Positions 1-7,936 of a stretch of 27,822 nucleotides of DNA are shown piece after piece (the first letter of the stretch is position 1; every line of letters begins with the position of its first letter). The notes beneath the pieces are model-generated. The model saw nothing but the letters and a program-made list of their open reading frames with translations, was not told where the DNA came from and searched no databases. Origin of the DNA: Acidobacteriota bacterium (GTDB lineage: Bacteria; Acidobacteriota; Terriglobia; Acidiferrales; UBA7541); contig PMOP01000461.1 in the NCBI GenBank assembly GCA_003161495.1, forward strand, positions 1 to 27,822. Reading direction: 5' to 3'. The position numbers were made by a program, and so were the translations under genes.

Positions 1-179
1 GAAATCGAAAAATCTCAAAACGGGACCTTACCGTAGTCCTATCAGACAGTTACACAGAAACGCCTGGACGTTCTTGGGACAGTATTGATTTAAGATTTCA
101 ATTTAAGATTTGAGATTTGTAAGGTGTACCTGGTGAGATGTGATTTACGAGATGTAGGTTGATGGAAACGGAGAGTGAG

Positions 180-209
180 ATTTCAAATTTGAAATTTCAA
201 ATTTGAAAT
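180..209. repeat. AT-rich 30-bp perfect palindrome in the spacer after the microcompartment operon
   Basis: The 30 bases read the same on both strands and consist of about two copies of a 14-bp unit (AATTTCAAATTTGA). Looser relatives of the same words (ATTTAAGATTTGAGATTTG-like) lie just before it at about 89-118. It sits roughly 57 bp downstream of the last shell gene on the minus strand, where a terminator or extragenic repeat would be expected, but no clear T-tract follows on either strand. I see no gene in 1-266. Confidence 0.6.
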
Positions 210-266
210 TCAAACCGAAACTGGGAGCGACGTCCACGATGATATTTTTAATTCGACATTTGGAGG

Positions 267-536
267 TTAGGAAGGAATATTCACGGAATCGACGATGCCG
301 ACGATGGTGGCTTCCGTGGGCAAATTGGCGGGTTGGAAGGGGAAGCTGGCTTCCTTGCCGCGGCACCAGTAAATGGTTTCGCCGGAGCCGGCGCCGACGG
401 CGTCAAGGGCGATGACAGGGCGGCCCTTATCGCGACCCTTGCGATCGAGCGGCTGGACGATCAGGAGTTTCTGCCCGACGAGCGCGGGATCTTTCATGGT
501 GCAGACTACGTTGCCGATAATGCGTCCGAGGTGCAT
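267..536 (-). CDS. Microcompartment vertex protein, EutN/CcmL family (BMC-P), copy 1
   Basis: An 89-residue protein of the EutN/CcmL/PduN pentamer family, which caps the vertices of bacterial microcompartment shells. The N-terminus (LGRIIGNVVCTMKD), the central LIVQPLD...VIALDAVGAG segment and the C-terminal TIVGIVDSVNI strand are typical of the fold, and the length is normal for the family. Its ATG follows the stop of the second vertex gene with a single base between them, so the two are probably translationally coupled. It is the last gene of the operon seen here. A Cys-bearing insertion (IYWCRGKEASFPF) near residue 60 is specific to this copy. Family assignment is secure; which shell type it belongs to is inferred from the neighbouring aldolase. 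Confidence 0.9.
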   Translation of the reverse strand: MHLGRIIGNVVCTMKDPALVGQKLLIVQPLDRKGRDKGRPVIALDAVGAGSGETIYWCRGKEASFPFQPANLPTEATIVGIVDSVNIPS

Positions 537-537
537 G

Positions 538-861
538 TTATTTTTTCCTCGCGGCGGCGAGTTCCGCTTCGTGCAGCGCGTCGAGCATCACTTCATCGAC
601 GATGCCGATGATCGCGGCATCCACGGGGCGGTCCTTGCATTCGGAGGCGTTGCGCGCGGAGCTTCCGGTGACGACCAGCACAGTTTCGCGAAAGCCGGAG
701 TCCACAGTGTCAACCGCGATCAGGTAGCCGGATTCATCGTCGCCCTGCGGGGAAATGGGTTTCACGATGAGAAGCTTCTTGCCTTCCAGGCGCGCATCCT
801 TGCGCGTCGAAACTACCGTGCCGACTATGCGAGCGAGAATCATGGGGCCAGCAGTATCCAT
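538..861 (-). CDS. Microcompartment vertex protein, EutN/CcmL family (BMC-P), copy 2
   Basis: A 107-residue EutN/CcmL-type pentameric shell protein, paralogous to the copy directly downstream. Family features are ILARIVGTVVSTRKD at the N-terminus, LLIVKPIS, LIAVDTVDSGFRETVLVVTGSSAR in the middle and AAIIGIVDEV near the end. It is longer than its partner because of a charged, helical C-terminal tail (about residues 92-107, Ala/Glu/Lys rich). The ATG at 861 is used here; an internal ATG at 843 (MILARIVG) would match the usual family start better and neither has a strong ribosome binding site. Two different pentamers in one operon is common in microcompartment loci of the fucose/rhamnose type. 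It is separated from the upstream hexamer gene by about 150 bp that contains a stable hairpin. Confidence 0.9.
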   Translation of the reverse strand: MDTAGPMILARIVGTVVSTRKDARLEGKKLLIVKPISPQGDDESGYLIAVDTVDSGFRETVLVVTGSSARNASECKDRPVDAAIIGIVDEVMLDALHEAELAAARKK

Positions 862-961
862 CCAAATCTAAACTTCCGCAAAACAATTCGGAAGAAATAG
901 TAGTGACCGCAAAGTGAAACGCAGGAAACGGTCGCAGACACGATCCGGCAGGGCGCAACTT

Positions 962-980
962 CGCGCCGCCATGCGGCGCG
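962..980 (-). promoter_or_regulatory. Intercistronic GC hairpin between the hexamer and pentamer shell genes
   Basis: Eight paired bases (CGCGCCGC / GCGGCGCG) around a 3-base loop lie between the BMC-H stop and the second BMC-P start. No T-tract follows on the minus strand, so it is not a standard terminator. It could slow or partly stop transcription or protect the upstream message, giving more hexamer than pentamer; that role is inference. Confidence 0.45.
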
Positions 981-1013
981 CAGCGAGAACGCTCACGGCC
1001 CGCCTTAGCGTGC

Positions 1014-1310
1014 CTAGCTTCCGGCGGCGACGGCCGTCTTCCCGATGGGAAGCACGTCCTCGAGCGACTGGTGCGGCCGCGGAATGACGTGAACGGCCAC
1101 CAGTTCACCAACGCGCCGCGCAGCTGCGGCGCCGGCATCCGTCGCGGCCTTCACCGCGGCAACGTCGCCGCGAACCATGGCCGTCACGTAGCCCGAACCA
1201 ATTTTTTCCCAGCCGACGAGCGTGACCTTGGCCGCCTTGACCATCGCGTCCGAGGCCTCAATCATCGCAATCAGGCCGCGGGTCTCGATCATGCCGAGTG
1301 CTTCGCCCAT
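1014..1310 (-). CDS. Microcompartment shell hexamer, BMC-H (PduA/EutM/CcmK-like)
   Basis: A 98-residue single-BMC-domain protein that forms the hexameric facets of a microcompartment shell. The sequence opens with [29 protein letters not shown], a near-textbook BMC start, continues with [22 protein letters not shown] (KIGSG is the usual pore-lining segment) and ends with [16 protein letters not shown]. Length matches PduA/EutM. A good ribosome binding site (GGAGG, about 8 bases before the ATG) fixes the start. It lies between the aldolase (93 bp upstream) and the vertex genes. Only one hexamer and no tandem-domain (BMC-T) shell gene is visible, so the shell is simple or is completed by genes elsewhere. 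In this protein class the pore sequence controls metabolite passage; selectivity cannot be read from sequence alone. Confidence 0.95.
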   Translation of the reverse strand: MGEALGMIETRGLIAMIEASDAMVKAAKVTLVGWEKIGSGYVTAMVRGDVAAVKAATDAGAAAARRVGELVAVHVIPRPHQSLEDVLPIGKTAVAAGS

Positions 1311-1403
1311 GCTTTTTTCCTCCGTGACCGGCCGTAAAAAAATCCGTCCGGCGCGAATGCTGAAAAATCCTATGGCCTGAAATTCAATCGCCGCTTCGAG
1401 TTC

Positions 1404-2222
1404 TTACCGCAGCGCGCGGTCCTTGCGCACGGCTTCTTCGATCATTGCTTCGAGCTCTTCCCGCGTCACCGAAATGCGTTCCGGCCTGCATTCCGCATTG
1501 CCCGCGTTGTCGCTCGTGATGGGACATCCGGGAATCACAGTCGACGCGGTCGAAGTGCCGTAGCGCGCGCGGGCGACGAGCAATTTTTCCACATCGCGCC
1601 CAGAAAGCAAGACTTGTTTGCCCAGGAGCTCGGTCATGAGCGATACCTGCGCGAAATGCTCGACCGTTTCCATCCGGAAAAAAGCGTTCAGCAGATCGGG
1701 TCCGCAGGTAACAACGCCGTGATTGGCCAATAGAATCGCGTCGTAATGCTGCACCATGGGCTCGAGCGCGTCGGAAAGTTCCTGCGTCCCGGGCGTGCCA
1801 TACTCCGCGACCGGGATGCAGCCAAGCGCAATAATTAATTCGCTGAGCAGCGCCTTATTCAGTGGAATCCCAGCGGCGGCATGCGCCGTCGCGGCCGGCG
1901 GATGCGCGTGGACCACCGCGTAAACATCGGGCCGGCGATTGTAAATTAAAAGATGCATCGCCAGTTCGGAGGAAGCCTCGCGGCGTCCGGCGATTTTCTT
2001 ACCGCGCATGTCGGTGACCACCAGATCGTCCGGGACCATCATGCCTTTGCTCATGCCTGTGGGAGAAGTGAGGACGCGGCGCGAATCGAGGCGAACGGAA
2101 ATATTCCCGTCCGTCGCAACTACAAATGAGCGGGAATGAATCCATCGGCCCACCGTGCAAATGTCGCGGCGGTGTTCGTCCTCGGACTTTATTGCCCCTG
2201 GAGAAATGGAATCGGTATTCAT
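1404..2222 (-). CDS. Class II aldolase (fuculose-phosphate-aldolase-like) with probable microcompartment-targeting tail
   Basis: A 272-residue class II (zinc) aldolase/adducin-family protein; relatives cleave fuculose-1-phosphate or rhamnulose-1-phosphate to DHAP and lactaldehyde. Visible motifs are TDGNISVR (residues 38-45), the phosphate-binding TSPTGMSKG (52-60), the likely catalytic Glu86 (SSELAMH), zinc ligands His105 and His107 (VVHAHPPA) and His168 (LLANHGV). After the catalytic domain a Gly/Ser/Thr/Pro linker (about 223-249) leads to a short amphipathic helix (about 250-270, SVTREELEAMIEEAVRKD), the usual form of an encapsulation peptide. It is the first gene of the shell operon, preceded by a promoter with a tandem repeat. 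No strong ribosome binding site precedes the ATG. The exact sugar-phosphate substrate is inferred from similar aldolase-containing microcompartments, not shown. Confidence 0.88.
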   Translation of the reverse strand: MNTDSISPGAIKSEDEHRRDICTVGRWIHSRSFVVATDGNISVRLDSRRVLTSPTGMSKGMMVPDDLVVTDMRGKKIAGRREASSELAMHLLIYNRRPDVYAVVHAHPPAATAHAAAGIPLNKALLSELIIALGCIPVAEYGTPGTQELSDALEPMVQHYDAILLANHGVVTCGPDLLNAFFRMETVEHFAQVSLMTELLGKQVLLSGRDVEKLLVARARYGTSTASTVIPGCPITSDNAGNAECRPERISVTREELEAMIEEAVRKDRALR

Positions 2223-2247
2223 CGGTTAACGGCGGCTGTTTTCAACC

Positions 2248-2278
2248 TTTCTATTTTCGCAACTCTATTTTCGCAACT
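2248..2278 (-). promoter_or_regulatory. Putative promoter and tandem 14-bp repeat upstream of the microcompartment operon
   Basis: Two perfect, abutting copies of AGTTGCGAAAATAG (minus strand; 2265-2278 and 2251-2264) precede the aldolase. They place TTGCGA (2271-2276) 17 bases before TAGAAA (2248-2253), a plausible -35/-10 pair giving a start of transcription near 2241 and a leader of about 20 bases. Because the repeats overlap both promoter boxes they could be a regulator's binding sites. The promoter call is by eye. Confidence 0.45.
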
Positions 2279-2334
2279 CGCGGGCGGTCCCGGATTTCGC
2301 CAAGCCCATGAAGAGTCGCGATATAGTACATCTG

Positions 2335-3606
<1,272 letters not shown>

Positions 3607-3722
3607 TGGAAATCGCTCCTCTTAAACCAGACGGGTTGCGTTGGCAACCTGCAAGGAAACCCCCCACGCGTTGACGGCTGCCCTGCATCCCAAAAATTTA
3701 GGCTGCAAAGCTTGTCGCCGCC

Positions 3723-3752
3723 AGTATACGAACCAAACCGCGCACGGCGCAA
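3723..3752 (-). promoter_or_regulatory. Putative promoter for glutamate dehydrogenase
   Basis: On the minus strand TTGCGC (3747-3752) lies 18 bases before TATACT (3723-3728). The start of transcription would fall near 3716, about 110 bases before the gdhA ATG. The -10 box is good and the -35 is partial. Confidence 0.4.
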
Positions 3753-3798
3753 GGAAAGGTGTGGGAAGGAATGGAATTTCGCCAGTGAAGGCTGCGAT

Positions 3799-4833
3799 TC
3801 AGAGAACCGCGGCCCGCCGATCGACAAATTCCTCGATCAGGAGTTGGGCGAGCCGCGTTGTGTTATGCCGCACGACGCCGTGCTCCTCGAGCAAGTTGTC
3901 GAGCAAGCAGCGCACACCTAAGCGTTGCAGCTCCTGGATGTCCAGAAGGACGGGCTCCGCGCCACGCCGGCTATACCGCCGCGCCACTTCGGGAGAGATA
4001 AGTTGATTGCTGGCAACAACCCAGTCAAATAATTTGCGCCGCGTGTGGCCGTAAATAACCCGCACGTGATCGCCAAGCGAAAATCCCTGGGTCTCTCCCG
4101 GCTGGGTCATCAGATTGGCCACGTAGATCCGCGTCGCGGAGGATTTTTCTATCGCTTCGGCGACGCCTGCGACCAGGAGGTTCGGAAGGATGCTGGTGTA
4201 CAGAGAACCGGGACCCACCAAAATAATGTCCGCTTTTCGGATCGCCTCCAACACTTCGGGAAGCGGTCGGACATGGCGAGGACGCAAGCTCAAGCGCCGA
4301 ATTTTTTTCCCGCATTTCGCGATGCGCGTTTCGCCCAGGACAATTTTCCCGTCCGTCATCACCGCTTCCAGCGAAACATTCTCCAGCGTGGTTGGAAAAA
4401 TTCGGCCCCGGATCGCCAGAACCTCTCCGCTTACGCGAACGGCCTCGGCAAAATCTCCCGTCACATGGCTGAGGGCCGTGAGGAACAGATTTCCGAAACT
4501 GTGCCCGCGCAAGCCACGGCCTGCATGGAACCGGTATTGAAACAAACGCCCGAGCAGCGCTTCATCCTGCGAGAGCGCGACCATGCAATTCCGAATATCG
4601 CCCGGCGGGAGCACTCGATATTCGCGGCGCAGGCGGCCCGAGCTTCCCCCGTCGTCGGTAACCGTGACGATCGCGGCGAGATCGCTGATCGGATGGCGCT
4701 CCGACTCCTGCCGCCGGCGGGCCACATAATGTTTCAGCCCGCGCAGCAGCGTAGACAACCCGGTGCCGCCGCCGATGGCGACCACACGCATTCCACCGTG
4801 GCCCTCGCTGGGTTGTCGCGTTCTTTTTTTCAT
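3799..4833 (-). CDS. yvcK: YvcK/CofD-like UDP-sugar-binding protein (gluconeogenesis factor)
   Basis: A 344-residue member of the YvcK branch of the CofD-like family. In Bacillus and Mycobacterium relatives this protein binds UDP-GlcNAc and is needed for growth on gluconeogenic carbon sources and for normal cell wall synthesis. Key segments are VVAIGGGTGLSTLLRGLK (GGGTG at 21-25), VTVTDDGGSSGRLRREY (60-66), LPPGDIRNCMVALS (76-83), SFGNLFLTAL and DIILVGPGSLYTSILPNLLV. The ATG at 4833 gives a 14-residue basic lead before the conserved core; an ATG at 4791 would start at MRVVAIGG and no clear ribosome binding site decides between them. It follows the TPR gene by 43 bp on the same strand, so the two are probably cotranscribed. 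Family call is firm; physiological role here is by analogy. Confidence 0.92.
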   Translation of the reverse strand: MKKRTRQPSEGHGGMRVVAIGGGTGLSTLLRGLKHYVARRRQESERHPISDLAAIVTVTDDGGSSGRLRREYRVLPPGDIRNCMVALSQDEALLGRLFQYRFHAGRGLRGHSFGNLFLTALSHVTGDFAEAVRVSGEVLAIRGRIFPTTLENVSLEAVMTDGKIVLGETRIAKCGKKIRRLSLRPRHVRPLPEVLEAIRKADIILVGPGSLYTSILPNLLVAGVAEAIEKSSATRIYVANLMTQPGETQGFSLGDHVRVIYGHTRRKLFDWVVASNQLISPEVARRYSRRGAEPVLLDIQELQRLGVRCLLDNLLEEHGVVRHNTTRLAQLLIEEFVDRRAAVL

Positions 4834-4876
4834 CGGGATCGCATTGCTGTGGAGAGAGATCGCGGCACCGCGGGGT

Positions 4877-5509
4877 TCAGGCGCCGGAGGCTTCGCGCTC
4901 GGGGTAGAGCAATTCGGTAAAGCGGGGATCTTCCTGCAGAAACGCGAAATCCTCGTCGTTGCGGGCGTGGTAACGATTTTCCGGACGCAACTGAATCGCG
5001 ACTTTTAAATTTTCCATCGCCGACTCGGCTTCTCCGGTCAGACAATCCAGAGCGGCCATCGCGTAGAAAACGTAGTCGGCCTTCGGCGCGAGCTTGCGCG
5101 CGCGCAGCAGATGATCGCGCGCTTCGTCCCAGCGGCCCAGATTCATCATGGCTACGCCCGCCTGATAGTGCTCTTCCGGCGTGCGCACGGAAGGGACGGA
5201 CTGCTTGGCCATGCGCTGCTCAACGATGCGCAGATGGACCCGCGCACGGTCCGCCAATTCCTTGCTCGGGCCCACTTCCACCTTCTCGAGCAATTCCTTC
5301 GATTTCACAAATTTTTGCTGGTGAAAATGCTGGACGGCCTGCTCGTACAACTTTAATTGTTGTTCGAATTGGGGATCGACCATCTGGCGTACCGCTTCCG
5401 CATGTGCAGCAGTTTTGCTATCTTCCTTATTTTTCAATACCTTACGGCTTCTGGAGGGAGCACTTGCCCCATGTTTCGCGCGTTTTGCCGTTTTTCCAGT
5501 CCGAGCCAT
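4877..5509 (-). CDS. TPR-repeat protein with basic N-terminus
   Basis: A protein of about 210 residues. The first 35 are strongly basic and low-complexity (ARTGKTAKRAKHG...RSRK), followed by helical repeats: FEQQLKLYEQAVQHFHQQKFVKSKELLEKV, then a clear TPR pair (EEHYQAGVAMMNLGRWDEARDHLLRARKLAP and ADYVFYAMAALDCLTGEAESAMENLKVAIQL, shown in part). The end (NDEDFAFLQEDPRFTELL) matches the common C-terminal cap of bacterial TPR proteins. No signal peptide is seen. The ATG at 5509 is chosen; the reading frame stays open to a TTG at 5545 with no better start signal. It sits directly upstream of yvcK. TPR domains bind other proteins; the partner is unknown. Confidence 0.75.
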   Translation of the reverse strand: MARTGKTAKRAKHGASAPSRSRKVLKNKEDSKTAAHAEAVRQMVDPQFEQQLKLYEQAVQHFHQQKFVKSKELLEKVEVGPSKELADRARVHLRIVEQRMAKQSVPSVRTPEEHYQAGVAMMNLGRWDEARDHLLRARKLAPKADYVFYAMAALDCLTGEAESAMENLKVAIQLRPENRYHARNDEDFAFLQEDPRFTELLYPEREASGA

Positions 5510-5604
5510 TTTCCGGAGTCTAACAGAGGTCAACTGCATCGTCAACGAAACTGCGTGCGACCCGGGAAAATCGCCATTTTTCGCGCTTTCCCCGGGCCCA
5601 CGAA

Positions 5605-6171
5605 TTACTTTTTAGAAGCGGTGCCTTTCGCAGGCGGCATTATGGGAGCCGCACCGCCTGTTGTCGGCTCCGGAACCAGCAGCTTTTTGGCGGAGTCCGG
5701 AAGTTTATCCGCATTGGCCACGAATAGCGCCATTTGCCACGTTTGCGTGTCGTCCAAAATGCCTTTAAATGTGGGCATTCCTGTCAGCCGGATTCCATTC
5801 TTTATCTTCCAGTAGCTCTCCTGCGGAGGGTCGTCCGTCACGCCCTTGCCCTTGAACATCAGCGTCGCGTCGGGGAAAAAATTGCCTGCAATCTCGGGAG
5901 GCGGCTGGTTGGGCAAGCCGTGGCACCCGGCGCAATCGTTCATGTAAATCTTGGCGCCTGCCACATAATTATCTTCGCTGGGCTGGATCGGAGGCGCCGG
6001 AATGTTGGCCTTCTCAATGTGCGCATCGAGCGATCGGTTGGCCATCTTCCGCTCCATCATCATAGGCGGATCAGCAACCGCCGCGGGAGCCATTCCCGAA
6101 ACGAAATAATAATAAATGCCGCCAGCAACTAAAGCGACGCCCACCAACACGCCAATTACGAAACCTTTCAT
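5605..6171 (-). CDS. Membrane-anchored class I cytochrome c, single heme
   Basis: A 188-residue exported monoheme cytochrome c. An N-terminal hydrophobic segment (about residues 4-25, FVIGVLVGVALVAGGIYYYF) lacks an obvious signal peptidase site and probably stays as a membrane anchor. The heme site is CAGCH (Cys80, Cys83, His84) and the likely axial Met is Met132 in LTGMPTFKG. The tail after residue 168 is Pro/Gly/Thr rich. The start at 6171 is fixed by GAGGAG about 10 bases upstream; the reading frame extends to 6219 but those residues look non-coding. The fold resembles cbb3-type or c6-like electron carriers; no oxidase or reductase partner lies next to it. It is divergent from the mglA gene. 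Confidence 0.87.
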   Translation of the reverse strand: MKGFVIGVLVGVALVAGGIYYYFVSGMAPAAVADPPMMMERKMANRSLDAHIEKANIPAPPIQPSEDNYVAGAKIYMNDCAGCHGLPNQPPPEIAGNFFPDATLMFKGKGVTDDPPQESYWKIKNGIRLTGMPTFKGILDDTQTWQMALFVANADKLPDSAKKLLVPEPTTGGAAPIMPPAKGTASKK

Positions 6172-6356
6172 AGGCAGTTTTCTCCTCAAAATGAATTTGC
6201 GGACAAGAGTATAAACCACGCTCTTTCATTTTCCGCAATCAAAACCTTATTTAGTAGGAAACCGAAAACCGTGTCGTTCCGGGACCGCCAAGGTATTCGT
6301 GGCCGGCTACCGGTAACTGTCCAATGACTGGCGAGCAACATACCCTGGTTTGAGGA

Positions 6357-6385
6357 TTGGCCAGCATTCATGCGTGTGCTATAAA
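6357..6385 (+). promoter_or_regulatory. Putative sigma-70-type promoter for mglA
   Basis: TTGGCC (6357-6362) and TATAAA (6380-6385) are spaced by 17 bases. The start of transcription would fall near 6392, leaving about 20 bases before the GTG start. On the opposite strand TATACT at 6208-6213 may be the -10 of the cytochrome gene, with no convincing -35. Confidence 0.5.
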
Positions 6386-6411
6386 AGAAGGCCCGGTAAG
6401 TCGGGACAACT

Positions 6412-6999
6412 GTGCCTTTTATCAATTTTCCTGCTCGCGAAATTAATTGCAAGTTGGTTTACTACGGCCCGGGTCTGGGCGGAAAGACAGCCAACCTGCA
6501 GTGGATCTATGACCACACGGGAACCGCACAAAAGGGCAAGATGATTTCCCTGGCGACGGAAACCGACCGCACGCTATTTTTCGATTTTCTGCCGATCGAT
6601 CTGGGAACCGTGCGCGGATTCAAAACGCGAATCCATCTCTATACTGTTCCCGGCCAGGTGTTCTATGAGGCCAGCCGCAAATTGATTCTGAAAGGCGCCG
6701 ACGGCGTCGTTTTTGTCGCGGATTCGCAGGAAGAGCGGCTGGACGCCAATCTGGAGACGCTTGAAAATCTGCGTGAACACCTCAAGGAACACAAACTCGA
6801 CTTCAATTCGATTCCATACGTTCTGCAGCTCAATAAACGCGATCTCCCCGGTGTTCTTTCTGTCGAAGAACTCGCCAAGCAACTGCAGGTGAAGGGCGAG
6901 CCCATTACCGAAGCCGTGGCCATCACCGGCACCGGCGTGTTTGAGACCCTGCGCGAAGTTGCCAAGCTGGTTCTCGCCGAACTTAAAAAAGGCGCGTAA
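6412..6999 (+). CDS. mglA: MglA-type Ras-like GTPase
   Basis: A 195-residue small GTPase of the MglA family, which controls polarity and motility in Myxococcus and Thermus. It starts with GTG. The P-loop is GPGLGGKT (19-26). The switch II region reads [12 protein letters not shown] (78-89) with Thr in place of the Asp of canonical Ras DxxG, a hallmark of MglA. NKRD (141-144) is the guanine-specificity motif. The typical MglA opening [18 protein letters not shown] is complete, as is the length. The usual partner, the roadblock-domain GAP MglB, is normally adjacent but is absent on both sides here. The next gene downstream is a PilZ protein 250 bp away. Family identity is certain; the cellular process it controls here is not visible. 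Confidence 0.95.
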   Translation: MPFINFPAREINCKLVYYGPGLGGKTANLQWIYDHTGTAQKGKMISLATETDRTLFFDFLPIDLGTVRGFKTRIHLYTVPGQVFYEASRKLILKGADGVVFVADSQEERLDANLETLENLREHLKEHKLDFNSIPYVLQLNKRDLPGVLSVEELAKQLQVKGEPITEAVAITGTGVFETLREVAKLVLAELKKGA

Positions 7000-7200
7000 T
7001 TTTTTCTTGCAGAAATACGCCGCATTTTCCGCTGGGATGCAACCCTGAAGAGACTCCAGAACTGACACCCCGCGGACGATTGCGGCGCCCTGGACCGTGC
7101 ATGTTGTCGAGACAACTAGTTCCTGAAGGGACGATACTCTTCAATGCACATGCGACGCATGGTCTTCACCCGATTGGTTTCAGCCGTGTTATAAGAATTC

Positions 7201-7242
7201 GAGGCCTCGCCAACTGCGGTCCACAGGACATCTTGAGGCCTC
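7201..7242 (+). repeat. Two GAGGCCTC palindromes in the leader of the PilZ gene
   Basis: Identical 8-bp palindromes occur at 7201-7208 and 7235-7242. The first lies where transcription would start from a TATAAG -10 at 7190-7195 and the second ends 7 bases before the ATG. They may pair with each other in RNA and hide the weak GAGG ribosome binding site; this is speculative. Confidence 0.3.
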
Positions 7243-7249
7243 CGAATAA

Positions 7250-7609
7250 ATGGAACCCACCTCAAAACGAAGACGAAGCCAGCGACTGTTTCTTCAGGTT
7301 CGCGTAGTCGTGGAAGGGAAACTCGCCAACAAATCTCCCTTCAGCGAAGAGACTCACACGATTGTCTTGAATGCGCACGGCGCGCTCGTGGAAATGGGAC
7401 TTGCGCTGGATCAGGGCCAGGCCGTCAGCCTGTTAAACGTGCGAACGAGCGATAAAGCAGAATGCACGGTCAAACTCGTCACGCCCGCTGAGGCCAAAAA
7501 ATTCAATATCGCCCTGGAGTTCACGAAACCAAATCCCGGTTTCTGGCGCATCAGCTTTCCTCCCGACGATTGGACCAACAAGAGTCCGGACGCAAAAAAG
7601 CGCAACTGA
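7250..7609 (+). CDS. PilZ-domain protein (putative c-di-GMP binding)
   Basis: A 119-residue stand-alone PilZ-like protein. The N-terminus KRRRSQR (6-12) fits the RxxxR half of the c-di-GMP site and VLNAHGALVEMG fits the second half ([D/N]xSxxG), although Ser is replaced by His (NAHGAL), a variant common in acidobacterial members of this family. The strand pattern LFLQVRVVVEG...VSLLNVRT...CTVKLVT...FNIALEFTKP...FWRISFPP matches the PilZ beta barrel. No signal peptide or membrane segment is present. It could act as a c-di-GMP-responsive adaptor, and a diguanylate cyclase is encoded about 5 kb away. Nucleotide binding is uncertain because of the changed motif. Confidence 0.78.
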   Translation: MEPTSKRRRSQRLFLQVRVVVEGKLANKSPFSEETHTIVLNAHGALVEMGLALDQGQAVSLLNVRTSDKAECTVKLVTPAEAKKFNIALEFTKPNPGFWRISFPPDDWTNKSPDAKKRN

Positions 7610-7707
7610 ATTTCCGTGAAAATCCGCGATTTTCTTCTCTTTTTTTTTCAGCTTCGTAAATTCCATTGCATATCGCTTTGAGAATGGATTCTAAGTGGTG
7701 CAGGCAC

Positions 7708-7747
7708 AAAAAAAGGGAGGTGATAACCAGATTGGTTATCACCTCCC
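7708..7747 (-). terminator. Strong intrinsic terminator after the hybrid kinase; stem contains 16S-tail-like sequence
   Basis: A perfect 15-bp stem with a 3-base loop (7715-7747) is followed on the minus strand by seven T residues. It lies 190 bp beyond the stop of the hybrid kinase and would end transcription from that side; on the plus strand no T-tract follows. One arm holds GGAGGTGAT, the perfect Shine-Dalgarno complement, and the other ATCACCTCC, identical to the conserved 3' tail of 16S rRNA. Confidence 0.85.
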
Positions 7748-7851
7748 GGGGTGGGGTGGGGTGTTGCTGAGTAAACTCAATCAATCAAAATCGATATTTG
7801 CCTCTTACGCTTCGTAAAATGCTCCGGTTCAAAAGGCTACAATCAAATGTG
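7708..7851 (-). ncRNA. Candidate C-rich small RNA ending at the terminator
   Basis: The 327-bp gene-free stretch 7610-7936 holds a possible independent minus-strand transcript of about 140 bases. TTGACA (7882-7887) is 18 bases before TATTTC (7858-7863), so transcription could begin near 7851 and stop at the T-tract near 7708. The RNA would contain a small hairpin (TTACG/CGTAA, about 7805-7817), a 12-bp palindrome (TGAGTTTACTCA, 7768-7779), a C-rich stretch CACCCCACCCCACCCC just before the terminator stem, and the stem itself. C-rich loops that pair with ribosome binding sites are known from several bacterial small RNAs. It could equally be the 3' untranslated end of the kinase message. No protein-coding frame is convincing here. 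Confidence 0.35.
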
Positions 7852-7857
7852 AATGAG

Positions 7858-7887
7858 GAAATAGCATACGCCACATATTAGTGTCAA
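7858..7887 (-). promoter_or_regulatory. Putative promoter of the candidate small RNA
   Basis: A perfect TTGACA -35 (7882-7887), 18-base spacer and TATTTC -10 (7858-7863) on the minus strand. It lies in AT-rich DNA between the kinase stop and the terminator. The -10 is only partly matched. Confidence 0.35.
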
Positions 7888-7936
7888 TAACCAAATTTGT
7901 AAAAAAATACGACCCCCGGTGAAAGGAGCAGGCATG

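Noticed and set aside
4045..4920. Long plus-strand open frame (291 codons)
   Set aside because: It lies antisense to yvcK and the TPR gene, has no family motifs and is rich in Arg/His/Gln as expected for a shadow of a GC-rich gene.
7747..7763. G-quadruplex (GGGGTGGGGTGGGG)
   Set aside because: Only three long G-runs are present and they lie on the strand opposite the likely transcript; noted only as the C-rich part of the small RNA candidate.
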